In this document: piece by piece, positions 9,475 through 17,768 of the stretch
How the letters are laid out: each line of letters begins with the position of its first letter
Numbering within the stretch: the first letter of the stretch is position 1
Source: a virus
Reading direction: 5' to 3' (one strand)
Length of the DNA stretch: 41,500 bases
IMG/VR virus record: IMGVR_UViG_3300030090_006102
Coordinates: 1 to 41,500 of that record
Notes under the pieces: generated by a model
What the model was told of the DNA's origin: nothing
Database searches by the model: none
What the model saw: the letters and a program-made list of their open reading frames with translations, nothing else
Position numbers and translations under genes: made by a program

Positions 9475-12400
9475 TTACCATTGCGGCCCCTCATTGAAAC
9501 CGGCAAAACCATTTTTAAGAGATACAGTATTTCTTTTCGATTCTATAGGATATAAAGTACCACTAGTACTAGCAGGAATATCTGCAGTTAAAGTACCCCT
9601 AACATTAATTGGAGTTCCAGATTGATTCGCATTTCGAGTAAATGTAAATATAGCTCCATTTGAAAAAATAATTTTTCTTCCCGCGAATATGTATTCAGGA
9701 GTCGACGTAAGTCTTATTCTTACGCTTTGTAAGTTTGCTTTATACTCTGTTGAATGAGAGGTAACAGTGTAGTATCGCACTGCGGGGACTCTTAATTTTT
9801 GATTAGCTATATAAGAAAAAAGAGCCGCCCTTTCGTCTGGCACTAAACTCTTTTTAAAAACTATAATGTCACTAATTCCCCCATACCACCCCGCATAAAC
9901 ATTATTGCCGTTAGCAGCTTCTAATCCACTATTTTTCCCGATTATAGGTTCGCCAAACCATTTGAATCTTTGTAAACCGGGCAACACTTGAGAGTGCACT
10001 TTATTTAAGTCATTAAAAATTTCATAAGTAATCCCTCCTGAATGCCTTGAAGCAGAAATGCTATACATCCATGCTCTATTAGGGCTTTTACCATTTGTGA
10101 AATCAGAAAAATATGTAATCTTATTGTTTAATAAACCAGTGTTTTCCGAGATCATATTTTTTTGTTGATCTGTGTAGTATAACAATGAGCTTGGCCCTAA
10201 CGTCCACTGATGCAATCCCCAGCCCTTACCTGCCTTTCTACCCTCCCTCGTACCCGTACCATCTACAAAAAATTTACCAGAAAGGGGGTTATCGTTATCA
10301 TTACCCTCAAATATCCTAAATGCACTTTTATTCCATTTTAATGCTAGTTGGCTAGGGGTGTCCCCAATCATAGCGCCGGGATAAAGAAAATAAACAATTT
10401 CAAATCCATCCATATCCATTTCTAATTTACCGCTTACATTTCCTAAACCAACGAGTTTACCTGCAGTGGCGCCTGTAGCACCAAAAAATACTATATTTTT
10501 TTCATTAAACGGTTTGGTGTAAGAAATTGAATTAGTTGTAGTGCCAGCTTCAATATATAAAGGCTTTTTGTTATTTGAGCTACCGGTCCAAGGAAAAGTT
10601 ATATAAATATTCGCATCATTTTTTGATGTCCATTTATCTACATATTTATATGAACCAGAGGTAGTTAGATTGAATTTAGATGCATCTGAGGATGTAAACC
10701 ATGCTAACAAACTAGGAAAATTAGTGGTAGTAGGCTCCAATGCTTCAGGATAATCTAACAAAGAGTTGAGATTTGAATAGTTGCTATTCCCAGTAATAAT
10801 TTTTATTGCTTCGCCCCCTTTTCCACCCAAGCCCGGTTTTTCGTCGGGCTCTGTTTTAAACAATGCTCCGGCATTAGCATTTAAACCATCTATGCCATCT
10901 TCTCCGAAAATTCCACCATTGGCTCCGGGCGATAATTTAATAGACATGTCAGCCAAAGAGCCATATCCTGCACCCTCAGAACTGCCTTGTCCGGTTGCAA
11001 AACGAGCAGTAGTGGAACCTTGTTCGCTTTTGAGGCTTGTCCCTCCTAATGAGATGCCAAAACCTTGACCTCCTCCGCCGAAACCGGCCAACTGAGTGCC
11101 TAATATATCTGAGTATTTTAAAGTTAGGCTTACGCTCTCGTTGCTCGAAGTTGGATTTTTCACCATTGCTAGAGCTGTTCCCTCGCCAGCGTCTCGACTT
11201 CTTCTTACTAGTTTATTTTCTCCATCTGCTCCTTCTCTAATATATGCGTCATATTGGTTATTATCATTCCTAAAATAATTAGCCAATAAGTAAGTAGGAT
11301 CTAAAGTAAAAGCTTTAGGAAAGAAAAATGGGTCTCCTCCTCCGCCGCCTCCTCCGCCGCCATATATCACCGATTCAGGATGTTTTCTAATTCGAAATTC
11401 GCCTATACTAGTATCGTTGATGTGGATGGCGGGAGATCCATCTCCTCCATCCGTTGACGACATTGCATCACCTTTGGTAATTTTAAAATAATTTCTATAT
11501 TGAAGTTTGGCTTCTGACCCTAAATCTCCTATATTTATATCCGTGAACCCGCCATCTCCGCCACTTCCCCCTGCACCGTAAACACGACTTCTCGCTTTTA
11601 GAGTTAAGACACTCTTGATTTCAGTGCTACCATATTTTAATTGACCTCCAGTTGTTATCCCAGCTGTACCCTCGGTAACGGAACCTACAGTCGTATCTTC
11701 TGGAACTATAAAGTTAACACCAGTAAATGCATAATCTGCATGCGTATTATCAAAAGCATTAACCGTTGCTCCTCGATTAGTAAGCTCGTCATCAAATACA
11801 GTTTTTAAATTTATGTCTTGTTGCCCTTTAGTAAAATAAATATCTAACGATTGTGGAGAAGAGGTCGCATTTGCAATGTCTGGAGCTTTAGCAACATTTC
11901 CGCTAAGCAATCCATAGTTTATATCGTTATCTGTGATAGCAACATCAAAATTATCTACAGGATATCCATATACATAAGGACTTTCATAACTTATATTATC
12001 ATCTCGATCTATATACTGGCTTTTAATTCTAAAATAATAATTAGCATCAAAACCTAAATCAGAAACAGTATATTCTCCATAAGGAGAAGGAGGATTGGGC
12101 TCGGTGCCTCTAGTATGCAACTGGGCTATTCCTGTATTAGTAGCATATTTTTCATAAGTAAATGGTCCAGATATAGATGGCCCTGAATAAGTTTTTTGTT
12201 CAAAGTTTATATCAAAAGTAGTTAAACCTGTCCATGACCCTGTGGAAACAGAACTATCCTCAATATTTCCTGCATAATCAACTTGATAACGTTTAAAATA
12301 ATAACCCGTACTAGGGTGTTGCCAACGTAAAACACATTCCGGCTTACCGTTTCTACCATAATCAGTAGTGACCAAAAATCCTGAAGGATGCGCAGGGCCG

Positions 12401-12867
12401 GTGGTAAACCATTCAGGACTAGCTGGCCCCGATACAACTTGTTTAAAACCAGTGACTTGCCCTGTTACATTCACTCGTATAGACCCTTCGCTGTCACTTT
12501 GACCATCGAATTGAGACACTGTACTTAAAGTGAAAAAGTTTTCGTATTTTCCATTTACATCCGGGCCTGTAGATAGATTACTAGTGGTGGGTCCGCTAAT
12601 GTTATCCTGAACAAAAACAAACTCAAAAGGAATAAACTTACTTTTGCCCGCTAAGAGAGTAAAATGTTGTCCTGAAGGAAAATCAAAGATGGTAGGGGTA
12701 GCAGCATCATTATAACCAACTGTTGTCTCTATTGGATGAGACCCACTATTAGTTAGATAGAATCCTGTACGAATGCCAAATCCAGTAATGCCAGTAAGCA
12801 CCATTCCTGTCGTAGCAATAAAATCATTGCCTTCTCCTCTACTAGTAACTTCGCTTGGTAATGACAT
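9475..12867 (-). CDS. Large multidomain tail adhesin (Ig/Fn3-like, glycine-rich, lectin-like)
   Basis: I do not recognise an exact family for this 1130-residue protein. The order of parts is: an Ig-like beta region (about residues 10-130); a fibronectin-III-like stretch (about 140-310) around CVLRWQHPSTGYYFKRYQVDY; a glycine-rich region (about 425-690) with runs such as YGGGGGGGGGD and FGGGGQGFG; a concanavalin/LamG-like region (about 715-1030) opening with LLAWFTSSDASKF and DKWTSKNDAN; and a C-terminal beta motif IIFSNGAIFTFT shared with the next protein, L. It lies between the M-like and L-like genes, starts by a TAATG overlap and stops 6 bases before L. Glycine-rich loops recall phage receptor-recognition proteins. 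Inference: a tail-tip adhesin binding surface glycans. Confidence 0.72.
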   Translation of the reverse strand: MSLPSEVTSRGEGNDFIATTGMVLTGITGFGIRTGFYLTNSGSHPIETTVGYNDAATPTIFDFPSGQHFTLLAGKSKFIPFEFVFVQDNISGPTTSNLSTGPDVNGKYENFFTLSTVSQFDGQSDSEGSIRVNVTGQVTGFKQVVSGPASPEWFTTGPAHPSGFLVTTDYGRNGKPECVLRWQHPSTGYYFKRYQVDYAGNIEDSSVSTGSWTGLTTFDINFEQKTYSGPSISGPFTYEKYATNTGIAQLHTRGTEPNPPSPYGEYTVSDLGFDANYYFRIKSQYIDRDDNISYESPYVYGYPVDNFDVAITDNDINYGLLSGNVAKAPDIANATSSPQSLDIYFTKGQQDINLKTVFDDELTNRGATVNAFDNTHADYAFTGVNFIVPEDTTVGSVTEGTAGITTGGQLKYGSTEIKSVLTLKARSRVYGAGGSGGDGGFTDINIGDLGSEAKLQYRNYFKITKGDAMSSTDGGDGSPAIHINDTSIGEFRIRKHPESVIYGGGGGGGGGDPFFFPKAFTLDPTYLLANYFRNDNNQYDAYIREGADGENKLVRRSRDAGEGTALAMVKNPTSSNESVSLTLKYSDILGTQLAGFGGGGQGFGISLGGTSLKSEQGSTTARFATGQGSSEGAGYGSLADMSIKLSPGANGGIFGEDGIDGLNANAGALFKTEPDEKPGLGGKGGEAIKIITGNSNYSNLNSLLDYPEALEPTTTNFPSLLAWFTSSDASKFNLTTSGSYKYVDKWTSKNDANIYITFPWTGSSNNKKPLYIEAGTTTNSISYTKPFNEKNIVFFGATGATAGKLVGLGNVSGKLEMDMDGFEIVYFLYPGAMIGDTPSQLALKWNKSAFRIFEGNDNDNPLSGKFFVDGTGTREGRKAGKGWGLHQWTLGPSSLLYYTDQQKNMISENTGLLNNKITYFSDFTNGKSPNRAWMYSISASRHSGGITYEIFNDLNKVHSQVLPGLQRFKWFGEPIIGKNSGLEAANGNNVYAGWYGGISDIIVFKKSLVPDERAALFSYIANQKLRVPAVRYYTVTSHSTEYKANLQSVRIRLTSTPEYIFAGRKIIFSNGAIFTFTRNANQSGTPINVRGTLTADIPASTSGTLYPIESKRNTVSLKNGFAGFNEGPQW

Positions 12868-14111
12868 TATGATAAAGGCCCGAATGCGTTAAAATATGGA
12901 TCAACCGTTATTAAAGTTGAAAAACTTACTGATTCATCTAAAAGATTTACTGGAAATTCAATAAAGTTTACACTTACATTATTGTTTTCTGCATAAGCTA
13001 ATTGGTGCTCCCATTTAGGACATACAAATACTTTTCCTGATATATCATACGGAGCAGGCGGTTTGAATTCAAATTGATTTTTGCCTTGATGTGTTTCTAA
13101 AAAATGGACCATTGCTTTAGCCTCTTTATCTGTGCGAGAATTAAAACTTAATTCTAAATTAAGCAAACCTTTATTAAGGCCATCTTGGGTTCTTATATAA
13201 TAATCACTTTGCGTTGGTTGTTTAATATAACGAGGCGCTGAGTTAATAGTAATGCCTTCATTTAATTCAAAATAAAAGTTATCTTTTGTCCACATGGATG
13301 TATACCCTCCATTAGGGCCATTAGCATCAGTCGCAGTTGTTTCGCTATCCCCACTATAATAATACCAACCTGACGCTCGAGGAACATAACCATCTCCACT
13401 TAGATAAACAATATCGTGCTTACTGTAACTTTCTCCAGCTTCCCAAAATCCTTGCGTTTGCGCAAAAGGTATATAATATTGTTGCCAATTTAAAATAGAT
13501 TGATCTTCTCTAAGTAATGTAGTGCTAGTAGAATTAACATTGGGATAATCGTATCCACGCGAAATTTCTTCTATATAGAATTCGTGCTCTTCGTCATAAG
13601 GAGCAAAAGGAGTATGAAAAATTCCAGTATAAGCTCCACTTGGCTTTTCTCCTTTATTAAATGAATCTTCTAATAGATGAACTAAAGCTCGAGTTTCTTT
13701 ATCGCTTCTTTTATTGAATGGCAAATTAAATTTAACTTTTAAAGAGTTTTCGCTTTTATTAGCTATATTGTAATAGCCGTCTCCATATGTAATATCATAG
13801 GTTTGATTTTGGTAACTGACAGAAGCGTTATATGAAGGTTCAAAAAATAATTTTTGTGTCCATACGCTAGAAGCTCCAGCGGGGGAATTGGCAGCAGTCG
13901 AAGTAGCAGCAGTATCTCCACTATAATAATAATGACCTGTAGCGGCACCCAGACTTGCTGCTGTGGTTGGCACTGGAGGAGTTCCAGCTACCGTATAACC
14001 ACTAAAAAATACTATATCATACTTAGAGTAGTTAATGCCTAACTCAAAAGAATCTACAGGAATATTGGTAACTCCTGAACCATAAACATATGATTGACTT
14101 GCATTAGACAT
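12867..14111 (-). CDS. Tandemly duplicated lambda M-like minor tail protein with carbohydrate-binding-like inserts
   Basis: The 414-residue protein consists of two similar halves (about 1-205 and 206-414). Each ends in a module like lambda gpM: FNKRSDKETRALVHLLE in the first half and FNSRTDKEAKAMVHFLE in the second. The second half continues with FEFKPPAPYD and VFVCPKWEHQLAY, matching the pattern FLE-x-H, PP, C-x-KW of gpM. Each half also begins with a 50-65 residue block, SYSKYDIVFFSG to W or SYSKHDIVYLSG to W, resembling chitin-binding CBM5/12 modules. Lambda gpM is about 109 residues, so this is a duplication plus insertions. Start and stop both lie in TAATG overlaps, so it is translationally coupled to both neighbours. 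The M call is good; the carbohydrate-binding role is inference. Confidence 0.78.
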   Translation of the reverse strand: MSNASQSYVYGSGVTNIPVDSFELGINYSKYDIVFFSGYTVAGTPPVPTTAASLGAATGHYYYSGDTAATSTAANSPAGASSVWTQKLFFEPSYNASVSYQNQTYDITYGDGYYNIANKSENSLKVKFNLPFNKRSDKETRALVHLLEDSFNKGEKPSGAYTGIFHTPFAPYDEEHEFYIEEISRGYDYPNVNSTSTTLLREDQSILNWQQYYIPFAQTQGFWEAGESYSKHDIVYLSGDGYVPRASGWYYYSGDSETTATDANGPNGGYTSMWTKDNFYFELNEGITINSAPRYIKQPTQSDYYIRTQDGLNKGLLNLELSFNSRTDKEAKAMVHFLETHQGKNQFEFKPPAPYDISGKVFVCPKWEHQLAYAENNNVSVNFIEFPVNLLDESVSFSTLITVDPYFNAFGPLS

Positions 14112-14908
14112 TAATAAAACATCCTTCCTGTCATATATTCTTGCGACACACTAATTGTGCCATCAATATATCCTCCCTCTGTAACACTTAAATTTTGACT
14201 AAAAATTTGACCAGAGCAACCAAAAGACGCAATTGGAGAACTGCCGTAAGTATCTAAAACATTAATAGTTAGTTCTGCATGATTGCCTGTAGATTTTATT
14301 GCATCGCCAACATCTTCCCCAGCAATAGATAAATTTATTCTTACATTTTCTTTTGTAACTCTTGCTGGTAACTCATTGCCTACTGTCATTACAGGATTCC
14401 TTTCTGCAGCCACAGAATAATCAAAAGATACTTTTTTATTAATTTTTGTGTCAGTTCCTGCTATGTAAGAACGCAAGCTATGAGAAACATTAGTTTCATT
14501 TCTTAAATTGTTATCGCTATCCCCTTCGTCATCTAATACATTTAATTCTCCGTAAATATCCAATTCAGAACGAAATAAAATTGGGCTATATGGGGCTACT
14601 GAAAAGCTTAAGCTTTTGATATAGCCGCTAGAAAAAGTCATGCCTGCTAAGCTTCCATCTAGAGGTTCACCAGTATGTTCGATAGCACTTAAAGGATCTA
14701 AAAAAGGATGAAAAGCTCCAGTACAATAATGGCTAAATGCCAATGTGCCTTTTACTGGGGAAGTGGGCGCATATCTTATAACAGAGCCGGTAATGTTAGT
14801 TACCGGTTGCAGCGCCGCTTCTACTCCCAATTCCGCAGACTCGGCCATAATGTTTGTGTCTGCGATTTTGAGTAAAGCGTTTTCGTATTTTATAAATTTA
14901 GTGGCCAT
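14111..14908 (-). CDS. Tail-tube-like structural protein (paralogue of the 16830-17768 gene)
   Basis: This 265-residue protein has a two-part beta layout parallel to the product of 16830-17768. The first half has VKGTLAFSHY, a DPL/TGE segment and GYIKSLSFSVAPYSP ending in IYGEL, which lines up with LQGELSMTRD, DPV/TGE and GYLTSYSINCDVQDVP ending in VFGQL in its paralogue. The second half has FDYSVAAERNPVMTVGNELPA then VRINLSIAG, the same arrangement as the other paralogue. Both resemble, more distantly, the plus-strand tube proteins at 28.6-31.7 kb. Inference: an extra tube-fold ring at the tail-tip end or a fibre-attachment ring. TAATG overlaps bind it to the neighbouring genes on both sides. 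Confidence 0.6.
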   Translation of the reverse strand: MATKFIKYENALLKIADTNIMAESAELGVEAALQPVTNITGSVIRYAPTSPVKGTLAFSHYCTGAFHPFLDPLSAIEHTGEPLDGSLAGMTFSSGYIKSLSFSVAPYSPILFRSELDIYGELNVLDDEGDSDNNLRNETNVSHSLRSYIAGTDTKINKKVSFDYSVAAERNPVMTVGNELPARVTKENVRINLSIAGEDVGDAIKSTGNHAELTINVLDTYGSSPIASFGCSGQIFSQNLSVTEGGYIDGTISVSQEYMTGRMFY

Positions 14909-16827
14909 TAAAGAGTATCATCAATATAAAATTCAACAGTTAATGTTACTGTAGCTTCTGCAGATCCACTATCAGCTTCTATCATAAAAGCCAAGTAATC
15001 TCCTTGGTTGAAGTCCAGCTTGGCTCGTGGGTAAGTACTAGTATCGGTTTGAGCTGTGAAATCAGCATAACCTTTTGTAATAATAGTATTTTTTGCAGTG
15101 CCTGTATCTTCAATTTTAGCATTTTGAAAATTAGCTGAAGTAACAGTAGTTAAACTATTAGTAGTTACTGCGGTCTCATCAGGAAGAGCAGCCTGACTAT
15201 AAATATACATATCAACATTACAATCATCAGTTGCACTCGCATTACGTGCCGCAATTCTAACACTTTTAATTCTGCCGTCGTGAGGTGCCGCAGTTGCAAA
15301 TTTTGCAGTGATAAACCCCGCTGCTGATCCAGCGCCCGTAGTATCAACTGGCGTTGAAAAAAGAGGACTATAAGTTTGGGTGCCTGCAAGTATTTTATAA
15401 GGTACACTAAAAGTCTGAACAAATCTTCCTCGACAATAATTTCCTACTGTCGTGCCCCCTTTATCATAATACGCATCACCTGCAACATTGCCCTTGAAAG
15501 TAACATTGCCGCTTTCATCTAAATACATTTCATTATTTGCAAGTGTGCTATCTATTTTATATATCGAATCTCCACCGGCAACAGCTGAACCGGTATAATT
15601 TAAAGCGAAATAATGAGTAGAGCTTGCACCACTCGGCCTAAATGCTCCAGCAAACCATGTCATTATTTCAGAAGAAATAGTATTAGTAAAACCTAATCCT
15701 TGAGATTGATTAACGCTAGTAGAATTAGCTGTACTGCGGAATAAAAGTTTTGAGCCATTACCAGAGGATGTAGACTGCAAAGCTGCTACTATTCCCTGAC
15801 CCGAAGTTTCAGTAGCTTCTAAAACTCTTGTCCCAACTGCCGCATTGATCCCTACTTTGCCATGAGTAGAACTTCCTTGAAAATTTATAGATGCAGCACC
15901 AAGTGGATCACCATCATTGTTAATTCCAAAAGTAGTACCGTCCCAAACTAAATAATGATGATCGCTTCCATTACTTAATTGTAATAAAGTTCTGACTGTA
16001 CCACTAGAACTATTTTGTAATCTTAGAACAGGAGTGGTAGCTCCTGCTGCTTCTTTGATATCTAGCTTTGCTACAGGAGAAGTTTGATTTCCAATGCTTA
16101 CTCTTTTATTACTAGCTTGAATTCTTAAAGCAGGGTTAGCAGTACTCCCGTCAGTATCAAAATACATGAAAGTAACATTTTGACCTGCAGTTTTGTTTAT
16201 GTTAAGTGCAGCAGCAGTGGATTTAATTTCGCCTGCGGACGCATCTAAAACTACAGGGTAACTTCCATTAGAAGCTATAGAGCCATTAACATCTAATTTA
16301 TAGCTAGGACTTGTATCCCCTATCCCAACATTTCCATTTCCTAATAAATGAATCCCGGGCGTGCTTCCCACATCTTCATAGTGGGCCATAGTAAAACGAG
16401 ATGCATCATCCGTGGTATCATAATAAAATCTAAAAACAACAGATTTATCATTAGCTGCATCTGTTCCAAAAATTATTTGACTATACCTACCATCTGTGGT
16501 AGCTGAAGGATTTAAAATATTAGCTAAAGTAAGGTTAGCATCGCTAGCGCCTCTAACGGACAAATAAGCACCGGGAGCTGTAGCAGCGCCGGGGCCAACG
16601 CCTACGTTACCTCCATCGTGAATTTTTATTCCGTAAGTAGAACTATCATCTCGCAACACAAGGCCAGTAGCGTCAGCAGCATCAACATTTCTTTTTTTAT
16701 TGAGATCGCTGATCGCTAGTCGTTTCGTAGTAGGATTGCTTGCATCCAAACTATAATCGCCCATAAACAGCAAATCATTGTCTGCTGGAGGTCCACCTAA
16801 ATTACCATATTCTAGTATTTTGCCCAT
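14908..16827 (-). CDS. Tail fibre-like protein with GNVGIG repeats
   Basis: The 639-residue protein contains fibre repeats: GGNVGVGPG, GNGNVGIGDTSPSYKLDVNG and VSIGNQTSPVAKLDI, each followed by beta-rich stretches. The same repeat type occurs in the large fibre at the left edge. The N-terminus (MGKILEYGNLGGPPADNDLL) is a short attachment-type segment. The last 160 residues look like a globular beta domain ending in VTLTVEFYIDDTL. The gene lies between two tube-like paralogues, starts 2 bases after one and overlaps the other by TAATG. Inference: a side or tip fibre fixed to the virion by its tube-like neighbours. Confidence 0.75.
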   Translation of the reverse strand: MGKILEYGNLGGPPADNDLLFMGDYSLDASNPTTKRLAISDLNKKRNVDAADATGLVLRDDSSTYGIKIHDGGNVGVGPGAATAPGAYLSVRGASDANLTLANILNPSATTDGRYSQIIFGTDAANDKSVVFRFYYDTTDDASRFTMAHYEDVGSTPGIHLLGNGNVGIGDTSPSYKLDVNGSIASNGSYPVVLDASAGEIKSTAAALNINKTAGQNVTFMYFDTDGSTANPALRIQASNKRVSIGNQTSPVAKLDIKEAAGATTPVLRLQNSSSGTVRTLLQLSNGSDHHYLVWDGTTFGINNDGDPLGAASINFQGSSTHGKVGINAAVGTRVLEATETSGQGIVAALQSTSSGNGSKLLFRSTANSTSVNQSQGLGFTNTISSEIMTWFAGAFRPSGASSTHYFALNYTGSAVAGGDSIYKIDSTLANNEMYLDESGNVTFKGNVAGDAYYDKGGTTVGNYCRGRFVQTFSVPYKILAGTQTYSPLFSTPVDTTGAGSAAGFITAKFATAAPHDGRIKSVRIAARNASATDDCNVDMYIYSQAALPDETAVTTNSLTTVTSANFQNAKIEDTGTAKNTIITKGYADFTAQTDTSTYPRAKLDFNQGDYLAFMIEADSGSAEATVTLTVEFYIDDTL

Positions 16828-16829
16828 TC

Positions 16830-17768
16830 TTAGTCCTTATTGTAATAGTCTTTAAATTCTAAATTTACACTTAAAACCCCGTCAACACTTGATTCAATAC
16901 TCTCTGATACTAAATGTCCTGTTGTACTTAAAAATTCATATCTTGTTATGCCATCACCATCGTCTCCTAAACAGTCTCCGTTATTATCTTGTAAGCAAAG
17001 TTTATCTCCCACCACTGCATGTCCATCTAATGTGTCTTCTTTGGCTCCTAATCTAATTTCAACTCCTAAAGTTTGATAATTACCGCTGCGAATATTATCA
17101 ATCATGTTTGCGGTTTCATAATCATCCATCTCAATTGTCAAATTGGTGGTAATTTCTATTGGATATTCAGTAAGAACTTCAGATGGGGCATAAAGTGTTT
17201 CGCTTGTTTTTTGATCTAATGAATAAATAGGAATGCGATTAATATTATAATCTTGAGATACAGAAACAGCTCGGTTAGTTCCCGAGCCATTAAAAGTTAA
17301 AAATACAGCTTCGTGATTAACAAAGCCTAAATTTTGAAGGGGAGCGGTTCCTGAGTAATCTAATTCCCTTTCCCTTTCCCCGCTCCCCAACTGGCCGAAA
17401 ACAGCAAATGTTGTCTCTATCGTAGGGACATCTTGAACATCGCAATTTATACTATAACTAGTCAGATAACCAGTATTAAAACCATAAACTTTTTCAGCTC
17501 CATTCATTTCGACATCATATAATAATGTGCCAGAAACAGGAGCTTCTCCTGTAAGACCCAATACGGGATCTTGATAAAGTAAATCGCGAGTCATCGATAA
17601 CTCACCTTGCAAAGGTTCAGCTATAACTTCACGAATAAAGCCTGCGCCTAAAGCTCGTACTTGTTTTTGTCCAACACTATATCCGGCACTAACATTACGA
17701 ATGCCAGATACACCAGTCCCATCAAGATAAAAAATTTGTTCGTAACTTGGTGAAGCGTTATTGGGCAT
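16830..17768 (-). CDS. Tail-tube-like structural protein
   Basis: This 312-residue protein follows the tape measure directly, sharing one base with its stop (TAATG). It has two beta modules: residues about 25-150, with FIREVIAEPLQGELSM and GYLTSYSINCDVQDVP, and about 170-300, with VSVSQDYNINRIPIYSL, EYPIEITTNLTIEMDDYE and a final VNLEFKDYYNKD. The second module resembles the C-terminal part of the plus-strand tube proteins (VPMSRTILGRLGNTFG, then PMNIDISVSAILSEL). In lambda the gene after the tape measure is M, so this and the next two genes are additions. A distal tail protein-like or tube-fold ring is likely; I cannot name the family. Confidence 0.62.
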   Translation of the reverse strand: MPNNASPSYEQIFYLDGTGVSGIRNVSAGYSVGQKQVRALGAGFIREVIAEPLQGELSMTRDLLYQDPVLGLTGEAPVSGTLLYDVEMNGAEKVYGFNTGYLTSYSINCDVQDVPTIETTFAVFGQLGSGERERELDYSGTAPLQNLGFVNHEAVFLTFNGSGTNRAVSVSQDYNINRIPIYSLDQKTSETLYAPSEVLTEYPIEITTNLTIEMDDYETANMIDNIRSGNYQTLGVEIRLGAKEDTLDGHAVVGDKLCLQDNNGDCLGDDGDGITRYEFLSTTGHLVSESIESSVDGVLSVNLEFKDYYNKD

